Assembly (NCBI RefSeq): GCF_900105195.1
Contig: NZ_FNRX01000002.1
Span: 1,736,001-1,800,000, forward strand
Direction: 5' to 3'
From: Rhodococcus pyridinivorans
Lineage (GTDB): Bacteria > Actinomycetota > Actinomycetes > Mycobacteriales > Mycobacteriaceae
Length of the DNA: 64,000 nt
Positions within the stretch are counted from its first letter, which is position 1; each line of letters starts with the position of its first letter. Below are positions 51,913-60,851 of this stretch, in pieces. The position numbers and the translations under genes are program-made. The notes below the pieces were generated by a model, which made no database searches, had not been told where the DNA came from, and was given only the letters and a program-made list of their open reading frames with translations.

Positions 51913-53148
51913 GTGTCGAACGAGCGGGAGACCGAGAGTACGCCGGAGCGCGTCGTGGTCGTGGGCGCCGGCCTGGCGGCGGTGCGTACCGCCGAAGAGC
52001 TGCGCCGGGCCGGATACGAGGGCGAACTCGTGCTCGTCGGCGACGAGACGCACCTGCCCTACGACCGCCCGCCCCTGTCGAAGGAGGTCCTGCGCGGCGA
52101 CCGCGACGACACGACTCTTCGGCCGAGCGAGTTCTTCGGCGAGAACCGCATCGAGTTGATGCTCGGTGCCGCGGCTCGCTCGGTCGACACCGCGTCGCGC
52201 ATCCTCACGCTCAGCGACGGCACCGAACTCGGCTACGACGAACTCGTCGTCGCCACGGGTCTGCGGCCCCGCCGCATCCCCGGTCTGCCGGATCTGGCGG
52301 GGGTCCACGTCCTGCGGTCGCTCGAGGACAGCCGCGCCCTGCGCGAGGCGATCGTTCCGGGTGCCCGCGCGCTCGTCGTCGGTGCCGGGTTCATCGGGTG
52401 CGAGGTCGCGGCGAGCCTGCGGGCGCGCGAGGTGGAGGTCGTGCTGGTCGAACCGCAGCCCACCCCGCTCGCATCGGTGCTCGGTGCCGAGGTCGGTGCT
52501 CTCGTCACCCGCCTGCACACCGCCGAGGGCGTCGACGTGCGTGCCGGCGTCGGATTGTCGGAGATCCGCGGCGACGGCCGTGTCACCTCCGCCGTCCTCG
52601 GCGACGGCCGTGTCACCTCCGCCGTCCTCGGCGACGGCAGCGAGATCGACGTCGACCTCGTCGTGCTGGGCATCGGTTCGATCCCGGCCACCGAGTGGCT
52701 CGAGGGATCGGGTGTCGAAGTCGAGAACGGTGTCGTGTGCGACGGCACGGGCCGCACCTCCACCCCGCACGTGTGGGCCGTCGGCGATGTCGCGTCCTGG
52801 CAAGTACCGGCCGGTGGGCGCAGGCGCATCGAGCACTGGACGAACGCCGGCGAGCAGGCATCCGTCCTGGCGAAGACCATCATGGGCGTCGAGGCCGGGG
52901 CCGCCGCACAGGTGCCCTACTTCTGGAGCGACCAGTACGACATCAAGATCCAGGGCCTCGGTGCGGTCACCGCCGACGACACGGTGCACGTCGTGCGCGA
53001 CGACGGCCGCAAGTTCCTCGCGTACTACGAGCGCGACGGCAGGTTCGTCGGCGCTGTGGGCGGCGGCCTGCCCGCGCTGGTCATGAAGTCGCGCGCGAAG
53101 ATCGCTGCGGGCGCCCCGATCGACGAGCTGCTCACGGCGGCGGTCTAG
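51913..53148 (+). CDS. NAD(P)/FAD-dependent oxidoreductase, ferredoxin reductase type
   Basis: 411 residues of the rubredoxin/ferredoxin reductase family: FAD motif VVVVGAGLAAVRTAEEL, NAD(P) motif ALVVGAGFIGCEVAASL, second FAD motif VWAVGDVA, and a C-terminal reductase domain. It transfers electrons from NAD(P)H to a ferredoxin, usually for a P450 or oxygenase. GTG 51913 is preferred; ATG 51874 would add 13 residues. A 10-residue block (GDGRVTSAVL) is exactly duplicated. Position resembles Rv0688 after the str operon. Confidence 0.9.
   Translation: MSNERETESTPERVVVVGAGLAAVRTAEELRRAGYEGELVLVGDETHLPYDRPPLSKEVLRGDRDDTTLRPSEFFGENRIELMLGAAARSVDTASRILTLSDGTELGYDELVVATGLRPRRIPGLPDLAGVHVLRSLEDSRALREAIVPGARALVVGAGFIGCEVAASLRAREVEVVLVEPQPTPLASVLGAEVGALVTRLHTAEGVDVRAGVGLSEIRGDGRVTSAVLGDGRVTSAVLGDGSEIDVDLVVLGIGSIPATEWLEGSGVEVENGVVCDGTGRTSTPHVWAVGDVASWQVPAGGRRRIEHWTNAGEQASVLAKTIMGVEAGAAAQVPYFWSDQYDIKIQGLGAVTADDTVHVVRDDGRKFLAYYERDGRFVGAVGGGLPALVMKSRAKIAAGAPIDELLTAAV
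52570..52629 (+). repeat. Exact 30-bp tandem duplication inside the reductase gene
   Basis: Two identical 30-base units (52570-52599 and 52600-52629), in frame, each encoding GDGRVTSAVL. It lies in the NAD(P) domain loop, where a small insertion is tolerable. Confidence 0.92.
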
Positions 53149-53203
53149 GGGAGTGAGCTGCGCGCCGGAACGACCGCCGTCGGGCCGGCCGTGCGCGACC
53201 CGC

Positions 53204-53209
53204 TAGATT
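53204..53209 (+). promoter_or_regulatory. Leaderless promoter (-10) of the racemase-like gene
   Basis: TAGATT, six bases, then GTG 53216; no ribosome-binding site is present. Confidence 0.5.
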
Positions 53210-53215
53210 CGTAGG

Positions 53216-54019
53216 GTGATCGTTGCGCTCATCGACTCGGGTCTCGGGCTGTTGCCGACGTCCGCGTGGCTGCGACGGTTGCGTCCCGATCTCGACCTCA
53301 TGTTGTCGACGGATCCCGACGGCGCCCCGTGGGGCCCGAAGTCTCCGGACTGGGTGATCGACCGGGTCGTCACCACCGCCCGTCGCGCCGTCGCTCGGGG
53401 CGCCGAGGTGGTCGTGCTCCCATGCAACACCGCATCGGTGACCGCCCTCGAACACGTCCGGGCCGATCTCGGTCCGGCGGTGCCCGTGGTGGGCACGGTC
53501 CCCGCGGTCAAGCCCGCGGCCGCGGCGTGCGATTCGGTGGCGATCTGGGCCACCGCGGCGACCACCGCGAGCAGGTACCAGGCGAATCTGATCGACCAGT
53601 TCGCGAACGGGTCCGAGGTCGTCGGCGTGGCGTGTCACGGACTTGCCGACGCCATCGATGCGGGTGATCGGGGGGCCGTCGCCGCAGCGGTCGCCTCCGC
53701 GGCCGAGCGCACCCCTCGGGATGTCCAGGGTGTGGTTCTCGGTTGCACCCACTATCCGCTTGTCGCCGACACCATCATCGAACACCTGCCGGCCGGAGTG
53801 CGCCTGTTCGACAGCGCCGAGGCCGTCGCACGGCAGACGCTGCGCCGGATCGATGCGCTCGGGCGACCCGCCTCGGGTTCGGGCCGTGTCGAAGTCTTCC
53901 GCAGCGGTGTGCCCGGAGAGTTGCCGCTGGCAGCGACGGTCTTCGCTGCCGGTCGCGCCCTGCTCGCGGCGCCCGGCGACATGCGGGACGAGGACGTCGA
54001 GGACGCCACCTCCCTCTGA
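53216..54019 (+). CDS. Glutamate racemase-like (Asp/Glu racemase family) protein
   Basis: 267 residues. The two catalytic-cysteine motifs of glutamate racemase are present: VLPCNTAS (first Cys) and VLGCTHYPL (second Cys), plus the N-terminal DSGLGLLP loop. MurI makes D-glutamate for peptidoglycan. The N-terminus is a little divergent from canonical MurI, so a paralogue with another amino-acid substrate is possible, and a second true murI may exist elsewhere. No ribosome-binding site; likely leaderless. Confidence 0.82.
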   Translation: MIVALIDSGLGLLPTSAWLRRLRPDLDLMLSTDPDGAPWGPKSPDWVIDRVVTTARRAVARGAEVVVLPCNTASVTALEHVRADLGPAVPVVGTVPAVKPAAAACDSVAIWATAATTASRYQANLIDQFANGSEVVGVACHGLADAIDAGDRGAVAAAVASAAERTPRDVQGVVLGCTHYPLVADTIIEHLPAGVRLFDSAEAVARQTLRRIDALGRPASGSGRVEVFRSGVPGELPLAATVFAAGRALLAAPGDMRDEDVEDATSL

Positions 54020-54051
54020 GTGTCCGAGCCGTCGGGTGGATGGCCGGAGGA

Positions 54052-54072
54052 ATACTTCGTCGAGCGAAGTAT
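54052..54072. promoter_or_regulatory. Inverted repeat upstream of the MFS gene
   Basis: ATACTTCG-N5-CGAAGTAT (54052-54059 with 54065-54072), perfect, in the 162-base gap before the MFS gene. Looks like a TetR/MarR/PadR-class operator; no regulator gene is adjacent. Confidence 0.55.
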
Positions 54073-54181
54073 GTTGCTGAAGGGGTGTTCACCAATTCGC
54101 GCGGAGGCGCTCGTTCGTTTCCGCGTGGGACACGCCGTTCGTCTCTCGCGTGGAACGCGCCGATCACCTTCTGGAGGTTCG

Positions 54182-55432
54182 ATGACTGCTCCCGTCCAGC
54201 CCCGCGGCCGTATCCGCTCGTTCGGTTTCGCCGTGGTCGGCCTGGGAGCGTTCACCCTCACCGCGTCGTCGTCGGCACCGTCACCGCTGTATCCCGTCTA
54301 CCAGCAGATGTGGGGGTTCTCCGCGGCGATGCTCACGGTGGTGTTCGCGGTCTACGTGCTCGCACTGCTCGCGGCGCTCGTGACGGTGGGGTCGCTGTCC
54401 GACCACGTCGGGCGCAGACCCGTGATCGTGACGGCCCTGCTGTTGCTCGCGGCGAGCATGGTGGTCTTCATCGCCTCCCCGGGGGTGGGGTGGCTGATCG
54501 TCGCGCGGATCCTGCAGGGTCTCGCGGTGGGCGCGGCGACGAGCGCGCTGGCGGCGGCCGTGATCGAGATGCAGCCGAACAGGCACATCGGTCCGCTGAT
54601 CAACACCGCGGCGCCGTCGCTCGGCCTCGCGCTCGGCGCGGCGGGAGCCGGCGTACTCGTACAGTTCGCGCCGCTCCCCACGGTCCTGAGCTATGCGGTC
54701 GTCGGCGTTCTCGCCGTCGTGCTGGCGATCGCGCTGATCTTCGTGCCGGAGACCTCGCCGTCGGTGGGTTTCCCGTCGCGACGCGACGCCCTGCGGAGCC
54801 TGGTGCCGAGCGCGTCGGTGCCCCGTGAGGTCCGGGGCCGCTATCTGCTCATCCTGCCCAGTCTGATGTCGGCGTGGGCACTCGGCGGGCTGTACATGTC
54901 GCTGGGGCCCTCGATCGTCGACTCGGTGTTCGGTATCGACAACCGCCTCGCCGCGGGTCTGGCGATCGGCACGCTGTTCACGGCGGGCACGGTCGCGGCG
55001 ACCACCACGGCCCGCCGCGACCCCCATCGCATCGTGATCCTCGGGGCCGTGTTGCTCGCGACGGGACTGGCCGCGGTGATCACCGCGCTCCTCACGGGAT
55101 GGGTCGCGGCGTACTACGCGGGTACCGCGGTCGCCGGCTTCGGCTGGGGTTCGACCTTCGTCGCGGCCATGGGCGTGGTCGGCTCGCTCGGCCGACCCCA
55201 CGAGCGCGGCCGGATATTCGCAACGACCTTCGTCGTCTGCTACTTCGCGTTCTCGGTGCCCGCGATGGCCGCCGGGGCGGCGGCCGGATCGTTCGGCCTG
55301 ATGTCCACCGCCGTCGGCTACGGCGTGGTCGTCGCCGTGCTGGCGCTCGTGGCCGGGGTCGGCGTGCTCGTGCGAAAGCCGAAGCCCGACTCCGCCGGGA
55401 TGCGGGAAGTGCCCGTCCCCGCCCGTTCGTAG
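54182..55432 (+). CDS. MFS transporter
   Basis: 416-residue major facilitator with about twelve predicted membrane helices. The conserved loop between helices 2 and 3 reads GSLSDHVGRRPVI. The GGAGG ribosome-binding site five bases before ATG 54182 fixes the start. Probably a drug or metabolite exporter. The upstream palindrome suggests inducible control. The stop lies within a hairpin that serves as terminator. Confidence 0.88.
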   Translation: MTAPVQPRGRIRSFGFAVVGLGAFTLTASSSAPSPLYPVYQQMWGFSAAMLTVVFAVYVLALLAALVTVGSLSDHVGRRPVIVTALLLLAASMVVFIASPGVGWLIVARILQGLAVGAATSALAAAVIEMQPNRHIGPLINTAAPSLGLALGAAGAGVLVQFAPLPTVLSYAVVGVLAVVLAIALIFVPETSPSVGFPSRRDALRSLVPSASVPREVRGRYLLILPSLMSAWALGGLYMSLGPSIVDSVFGIDNRLAAGLAIGTLFTAGTVAATTTARRDPHRIVILGAVLLATGLAAVITALLTGWVAAYYAGTAVAGFGWGSTFVAAMGVVGSLGRPHERGRIFATTFVVCYFAFSVPAMAAGAAAGSFGLMSTAVGYGVVVAVLALVAGVGVLVRKPKPDSAGMREVPVPARS

Positions 55433-55447
55433 GGGCCGGGCACTTCC
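55405..55447. terminator. Hairpin spanning the MFS stop codon
   Basis: Perfect 11-bp stem (55405-55415 with 55437-55447) with a smaller CCCC/GGGG stem in the loop. It faces the convergent kshB gene and can serve both. Confidence 0.6.
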
Positions 55448-55484
55448 GCAGAGAGCGGGATCAGCGGGGCGTGAACCCGCCGGC

Positions 55485-56540
55485 TCAGAACTCGATCTTG
55501 AGGTGGTCGGTCACCGGCCGGGCCTGGCAACCGAGGATGTAGCCCGCCTCGATGTCCTCGGGGTCGAGCACGTCGCAGTTCTCCATCTCGACCTTGCCCT
55601 CGAGCACGGTGCACGCGCACGATCCGCATTCGCCCTCCTGACACGAATACGGCACGTCGATGCCCTTCGCGAGCATGATGTCGACGAGGGTCTGCGTACG
55701 CGGCCACGAGAGCTTGTGGACCTCGCCGTCGAGTTCGACCTCGACGGTCGCGGCGTCGGCGGCGTCCTCGTCGCTGACCTCGACCGGCGCCTGGTCGGCG
55801 AACGGGTCGCCCGACAGCGAGTTGAAGACCTCGGCGTGCACGCGGGCGCGGGGCATGCCCACGGTGTTCAGTGCCTGGTGGACCGTGTCCATGAACGGTC
55901 CGGGGCCGCACATGAACGCCTCGTACGACTCGTAGGGCGTTGCGATCGCCGCGAGCTGGTCGGCGGTGGGCAGACCCTGGACGGACTCGAGCCAGTGCAC
56001 GACGGTCAGGCGCGTCGGGTACTTCTCCGCGAGAGCCCGCAGCTCCTCGGCGAAGATGACGGACTTCTCGTCGCGGTTGGCGTAGACCAGCACCACCGTG
56101 CCGCCGCCCTGGGTGAGCGCGGACTTGAGGATCGAGATCACCGGGGTGATGCCGCTGCCGGCGCCGAACAGCAGGAAGTCGTGGTCGAGCGACTTCGGGG
56201 TGAAGACGCCCGCGGGAGGGAGCACCTCGAGGGTCTGTCCGGCCGCGATGTTGTCGCACAGCCAGTTGGATCCGTAGCCGTCGGAGGTGCGCTTGACGGT
56301 GACCTTGGGGGCGTCGTCGGTGAACGGCGAGCTCGCGAGCGAGTAGCAGCGGGCCACCGAGCCCGTCCGGTCGCTCGGGATGCGCAGGGTGAGGAACTGG
56401 CCGGGCCGGTAGGCGAATTTGTCGCGCAGCTCGTCCGGGACGGCGAACACGATCGACCGCGTGTCGGCGGTCTCCTCGACGACGGCGGACACGGTGAGGA
56501 TCACCGAGCGTGAGCCGTGGGGCACCTCGACAGTCGTCAT
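55485..56540 (-). CDS. kshB: 3-ketosteroid-9-alpha-monooxygenase reductase KshB-like
   Basis: 351-residue reductase with an FAD-binding domain (RCYSLASSP), an NAD-binding domain (LLFGAGSGITPVISIL, AFMCGPGPFMD) and a C-terminal plant-type [2Fe-2S] domain (CQEGECGSCACTVLEG). It passes electrons from NADH to an oxygenase; KshB serves KshA in steroid ring opening and can serve other oxygenases. The start at 56540 drops 13 residues lacking similarity. A KstR-type operator lies 49 bases upstream, supporting a steroid-catabolic role. Confidence 0.88.
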   Translation of the reverse strand: MTTVEVPHGSRSVILTVSAVVEETADTRSIVFAVPDELRDKFAYRPGQFLTLRIPSDRTGSVARCYSLASSPFTDDAPKVTVKRTSDGYGSNWLCDNIAAGQTLEVLPPAGVFTPKSLDHDFLLFGAGSGITPVISILKSALTQGGGTVVLVYANRDEKSVIFAEELRALAEKYPTRLTVVHWLESVQGLPTADQLAAIATPYESYEAFMCGPGPFMDTVHQALNTVGMPRARVHAEVFNSLSGDPFADQAPVEVSDEDAADAATVEVELDGEVHKLSWPRTQTLVDIMLAKGIDVPYSCQEGECGSCACTVLEGKVEMENCDVLDPEDIEAGYILGCQARPVTDHLKIEF

Positions 56541-56588
56541 GGGTGGGTCTCGTCCTCTCCTGCAAAGATGGCCGCGCACGACCGAATC

Positions 56589-56602
56589 TAGAACGTGTTC
56601 TA
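56589..56602. promoter_or_regulatory. KstR-type operator upstream of kshB
   Basis: TAGAACGTGTTCTA, a perfect palindrome matching the KstR consensus TnnAACnnGTTnnA of mycobacterial/rhodococcal cholesterol genes. It lies in the 299-base gap between kshB and the methanol dehydrogenase gene; otherwise I see nothing assignable there. Confidence 0.8.
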
Positions 56603-56839
56603 ATTCAGGTTACCAGCGCACATGGGATGAGGAAAACGGTACCGGCACTGCTCGGGCGGGTGCGGCGCCCACCCGGTCAGCGGGAGGTGCCCTACCCGAA
56701 CGGGTGGTGCCCCCGCGGCGACCGGACGGTTTCGGCCGCTGCGTCTTTCACGCCTCGCAGCTCTGGTCGATGGTGAATCGCGGATGAGGTCCACATCACA
56801 CTCCCGATCCGGTACACCCCCTCTGCGAGGAGATACACC

Positions 56840-58111
56840 ATGGCAATCGAGCTCAATCAGATCTGGGACTTCCCGATCAAGGAATTCCACCCCTTCCCCC
56901 GCGCGCTGATGGGTGTCGGCGCCCACGACATCCTCGGCGTCGAGGCGAAGAACCTCGGCTTCAAGCGCGCCCTGCTGATGACCACCGGCCTGCGCGGATC
57001 GGGGATCATCGAGGAGCTCATCGGCAAGATCGAGTACCAGGGCGTCGAGGTCGTCCTCTACGACAAGGTCGAGTCCAACCCCAAGGACTACAACGTCATG
57101 GAGGCCGCGGCGCTCTACCAGAAGGAGAAGTGCGACTCGATCATCTCCGTCGGGGGCGGATCGAGCCACGACGCCGCGAAGGGCGCCCGCGTCGTGATCG
57201 CCCACGACGGCCGCAACATCAACGAGTTCGAGGGCTTCGCGAAGTCCACCAACAAGGAGAACCCGCCGCACATCGCCGTCTCCACGACCGCCGGTACCGG
57301 CTCCGAGACGTCTTGGGCCTACGTCATCACCGACACCTCCGACATGGACCACCCACACAAGTGGGTCGGCTTCGACGAGGCCACGATCGTCACCCTCGCG
57401 ATCGACGACCCGCTGCTCTACTACAGCTGCCCCCAGCACTTCACCGCCTACTGCGGTTTCGACGTCCTCGCCCACGGCTCCGAGCCGTACGTCTCCCGGC
57501 TGGACTTCGCCCCGTCGCTCGGCAACGCCCTGTACTCGATCGAGCTCGTCGCGAAGCACCTGCGTGAAGCGGTCTTCGAGCCGCGCAACCTCAAGGCCCG
57601 CGAAGGCATGATGAACGCCCAGTACATCGCCGCGCAGGCCTTCAACTCCGGCGGCCTCGGCATCGTGCACTCCATCTCGCACGCCGTCTCGGCCTTCTTC
57701 GACAGCCACCACGGCCTCAACAACGCCATCGCCCTACCGCGCGTGTGGGAGTACAACCTGCCCTCCCGCTACGAGCATTACGCCCGCATCGCCACCGCGA
57801 TGGGCGTGGACACCCGCAACATGACCACCGTCCAGGCCGCCGACGCGGCCGTCGAAGCGGCGATCCGGCTCGCGAAGGACGTCGGCATCCCCGACAACTT
57901 CGGGCAGGTGCGCACCGACTCGTACGAGAAGAACCAGATGAACACCAAGAAGTATGCGGGTCGCGGAGACGCGATCCGCGGCGACGAGAAGACCGTCCGG
58001 GCGATCTCCGAGCACATCCAGGACGACTGGTGCACCCCGGGCAACCCCCGCGAGGTCACCGTCGACTCGATGATCCCGGTCGTCGACCACTGCATCAACC
58101 GGTCCTACTGA
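56840..58111 (+). CDS. mno: NDMA-dependent methanol dehydrogenase
   Basis: 423-residue iron/zinc-type (family III) alcohol dehydrogenase of the actinobacterial methanol:NDMA oxidoreductase group, with tightly bound NAD(P). Motifs: VGGGSSHDAAKG for the cofactor, and the metal-ligand region GFDVLAHGSEPYVSR and HSISHAVSAFFDSHHGLNNA. These enzymes oxidise methanol and other primary alcohols and in vivo are linked to mycofactocin. A GCGAGGAG ribosome-binding site precedes the ATG. A 14-bp hairpin follows, then a MoxR ATPase. Confidence 0.92.
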   Translation: MAIELNQIWDFPIKEFHPFPRALMGVGAHDILGVEAKNLGFKRALLMTTGLRGSGIIEELIGKIEYQGVEVVLYDKVESNPKDYNVMEAAALYQKEKCDSIISVGGGSSHDAAKGARVVIAHDGRNINEFEGFAKSTNKENPPHIAVSTTAGTGSETSWAYVITDTSDMDHPHKWVGFDEATIVTLAIDDPLLYYSCPQHFTAYCGFDVLAHGSEPYVSRLDFAPSLGNALYSIELVAKHLREAVFEPRNLKAREGMMNAQYIAAQAFNSGGLGIVHSISHAVSAFFDSHHGLNNAIALPRVWEYNLPSRYEHYARIATAMGVDTRNMTTVQAADAAVEAAIRLAKDVGIPDNFGQVRTDSYEKNQMNTKKYAGRGDAIRGDEKTVRAISEHIQDDWCTPGNPREVTVDSMIPVVDHCINRSY

Positions 58112-58117
58112 GAACCC

Positions 58118-58152
58118 GCGCTCCCGGGGCGTCCCCTGCGCCCCGGGAGCGC
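58118..58152 (+). other. Hairpin between the methanol dehydrogenase and moxR genes
   Basis: Perfect 14-bp GC stem (58118-58131 with 58139-58152), seven-base loop, no T-run. It may terminate most transcripts and leave low read-through into the MoxR/VWA genes. Confidence 0.65.
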
Positions 58153-58191
58153 CCTGCTCCGCTGCGACCACGCCACAGAAGGAGACCCCGG

Positions 58192-59295
58192 ATGACCCCG
58201 TTCGCCTCGGGCGCCGAGTTGAAGGATGCGCTGCGCCGGCACGACTACATCGCCGACGACGAGTTCGCGACCGTCGTGCACCTCGCCACCGCACTCGAGC
58301 GGCCCCTACTGCTCGAAGGCCCCGCCGGGGTCGGCAAGACCGAACTGGCCAAGGCGCTCGCCGCGGTCGGCGGCCGGAAACTGGTTCGACTGCAGTGCTA
58401 CGAAGGGCTCGACGACAGCCGCGCCCTCTACGAGTGGGACTACGCCAAACAGCTGCTGCACGTGCAGATGCTGCGCGACCGCATCGGCGAACTGCTCGCC
58501 GGTCGCGCCGACCTCGCGGACGCGTCGAAGTTCCTCGCGCAGCAGGACTTCGGACTGTACTCGGAGACCTTCCTGTCGGTCCGTCCGCTGCTCGAGGCCG
58601 TGCTCTCGGAGGAGCCGGTGGTCCTGCTCGTCGACGAGGTGGACCGCACCGAGGAATCCATGGAGGCACTGTTGCTCGAGGTGCTCGCCGAACGGCAGGT
58701 GACGATCCCCGAGGTCGGCACGTTCACGGCCCGGTCCACACCGTGGGTGATCCTGACCTCCAACGACACTCGCGAGTTGTCACCCGCGCTCAAGCGTCGC
58801 TGCCTGCACTACCACGTCGGATACCCGACACCCGAGCGTGAACGCGAGATCGTCACCGCGCGGGTGCCGGACGTGCGCCCGGGAACGGCTCACCAGATCG
58901 TCGACCTGTCCCGGACCCTGCGCGATCTGCCGCTACGCAAGAGTCCCTCGATCTCGGAGGTCATCGACGCCGCACGTGCGGCGACGGTGATGGGACACGA
59001 CGCCGACGACCCGGATTCGCTGGGCGGCATGCGCGACGTGCTGCTGGCGACGCTGCTCAAGTACACCGGCGACGTCGACCTCGCGAAGACCCGGCTCGGC
59101 GGTGCGGCACCGGCAGCCGCGGTGTCCGAACCGATCGCACCCGAAGCGAGTGCGCCCGAAGCTGTTGTGAACGAATCTGTTTCGTCGCGTGAACGCGTGA
59201 CGGTCGCATCGCGACCGGCGAACACCACGACGGCCGTCTTCCGGGGACGCGGTGGTGGCGGTCGCGACGCCGCGGGCAGCGGACTGCGGGGGTGA
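58192..59295 (+). CDS. MoxR-family AAA+ ATPase
   Basis: 367 residues. Walker A GPAGVGKT (43-50), Walker B VVLLVDEVD (143-151), sensor 1 SND (in ILTSNDTREL), and a C-terminal lid domain with an Ala/Glu-rich tail. MoxR/CoxD ATPases, with a VWA partner, mature or activate metal enzymes; the direct neighbour is such a VWA gene. AGAAGGAGA precedes ATG 58192. A client of the methanol dehydrogenase system is the natural hypothesis. Confidence 0.9.
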   Translation: MTPFASGAELKDALRRHDYIADDEFATVVHLATALERPLLLEGPAGVGKTELAKALAAVGGRKLVRLQCYEGLDDSRALYEWDYAKQLLHVQMLRDRIGELLAGRADLADASKFLAQQDFGLYSETFLSVRPLLEAVLSEEPVVLLVDEVDRTEESMEALLLEVLAERQVTIPEVGTFTARSTPWVILTSNDTRELSPALKRRCLHYHVGYPTPEREREIVTARVPDVRPGTAHQIVDLSRTLRDLPLRKSPSISEVIDAARAATVMGHDADDPDSLGGMRDVLLATLLKYTGDVDLAKTRLGGAAPAAAVSEPIAPEASAPEAVVNESVSSRERVTVASRPANTTTAVFRGRGGGGRDAAGSGLRG

Positions 59296-59302
59296 CCCCG
59301 CA

Positions 59303-60844
59303 ATGCACGCATCCCGGGTCACACAGGTGACCGCGCTCGACGAGCGTCGCCCCCGCTACGTGCTCGACGTGGTAGCGGCGGTGTTCGGCCTGCTCCTGCG
59401 ACGCCACGGTGTCGCGGCGTCACCGGCCGAGAGCATCGAGGTGCGCCGGGTGCTCGACCTGGTCTCCGTCCGCGAGCGGGATTCACTGCGCTCGTGCCTG
59501 CGGGCGGTGTGCGCCAAGTACCCGCACGAGCGGGCCGGTTTCGAGCGCGCTTTCGACGAGTTGTTCGGTGCGGTCGACGCCGCCGTCGCCGCGAGCGGCG
59601 GCGGTCCCGCCCGGGCGCAGTTCGCCGAATCCCTGCCGGCGGCGCTCGAGATCGGCGACGACCCGAGCATCGCGCGCTACGCCGAGTACAACGACCGCGC
59701 AGCCGAGGTCGGCGACCACTTCGACACCCCGGAGGCCCGCAAGGGGTTCAACCCGCACAAGGACGACGACGATGTGTCGATGACGTCGTCCGATGCCGAT
59801 CTGTCGGTGGACACGGGTGCGGACTCGGGCCGTCGCGGCGTCACCTACACCGTCGACGTCGAGAATGCGGCGACCACGACGGTGGGTGATCTGTCCGGTG
59901 AACCGGGTGCCGCGGTCGTCGGATCGCTGTCGTGGGACGACCCGGCGTCGATCCTCGCGTGGCTCGACGCCTACGACCCGCACCGCACCTACGGGGGAGA
60001 GGTCCTCGACGAACCCCTCTCCGCATCGCAACTCGCGCGACTCGTGGACGCGGTCGAGGCGTTCGTCGCCTCACTCGCCGCCGCGGTGCCGGGCGCCGAG
60101 GGTGTCGAGGCGCCCGAATCGCACGACGCCGCCGGCATCGATCGCGCCGAGATCGAGCTCGCGTGCCACGAGGTGCTGCGCCGCATGCGCGGACCGGTCC
60201 GGCCCCATCCGCGTGAGCGGACCCGCGGACGGCTCGACATGCGCAGGACCGCCCGGGCGGGGATGCGGACCGACGGTGTGCCGTTCCGGCTCGTCGTCCG
60301 CGCACCCCGCCCCGACCGGGTGCGGCTGCTCGTCCTCGCCGACGTCTCGCTGTCGGTCCGCCCGATCACATCGTTCACGCTCCGGCTCGCCCAGGCGATG
60401 CACGGGCGGGCGCACCGGTGCCGGGTGGTCGCCTTCGTCGATCGTCCGGTGGACGTGACGACACAGTTGCTCGCCGCCGGCGGTGACGGTGCCCTGGCCG
60501 CCGTACTCGCCCATCCTGCCGTCGATCTCGAGGCGAGCAGCGACTACGGAAGGATGTTCGACGAACTGCTCACCGAGCACTCCGGATCGATCGACGGCCG
60601 GACGTCGGTGCTGGTCGTGGGGGACGGGCGCTGCAACGGCCTGCCCCCGCGCACCGATCGGCTCGAGGAACTCCGTCGCCGCGTGCACCGCCTCGCGTGG
60701 ATCACGCCCGAACCCGAGCGGTACTGGACGCAGGCGACCTGCGCGATGCCCGGCTACGCCGAACTGTGCGACGAGGTGGTCGTCGCCCGCGACGGCGCGC
60801 AACTGCTCGCGCGCGCCGCCGAACTCGGCCACGCCCTGCGGTGA
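59303..60844 (+). CDS. VWA-domain protein, CoxE-like
   Basis: 513 residues. The C-terminal half holds a von Willebrand A-like domain (RVRLLVLADVSLSVRP, metal-site DxSxS with Asp347, Ser349, Ser351) as in CoxE. The N-terminal half is helical with a long acidic/Ser-rich linker (about 145-215). It stands seven bases after the MoxR gene, the usual MoxR/VWA pair thought to act as a metallo-chaperone. The start is the ATG just after the moxR stop; a GTG at 59252 is an alternative. Confidence 0.87.
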   Translation: MHASRVTQVTALDERRPRYVLDVVAAVFGLLLRRHGVAASPAESIEVRRVLDLVSVRERDSLRSCLRAVCAKYPHERAGFERAFDELFGAVDAAVAASGGGPARAQFAESLPAALEIGDDPSIARYAEYNDRAAEVGDHFDTPEARKGFNPHKDDDDVSMTSSDADLSVDTGADSGRRGVTYTVDVENAATTTVGDLSGEPGAAVVGSLSWDDPASILAWLDAYDPHRTYGGEVLDEPLSASQLARLVDAVEAFVASLAAAVPGAEGVEAPESHDAAGIDRAEIELACHEVLRRMRGPVRPHPRERTRGRLDMRRTARAGMRTDGVPFRLVVRAPRPDRVRLLVLADVSLSVRPITSFTLRLAQAMHGRAHRCRVVAFVDRPVDVTTQLLAAGGDGALAAVLAHPAVDLEASSDYGRMFDELLTEHSGSIDGRTSVLVVGDGRCNGLPPRTDRLEELRRRVHRLAWITPEPERYWTQATCAMPGYAELCDEVVVARDGAQLLARAAELGHALR

Positions 60845-60851
60845 ACGGCGC

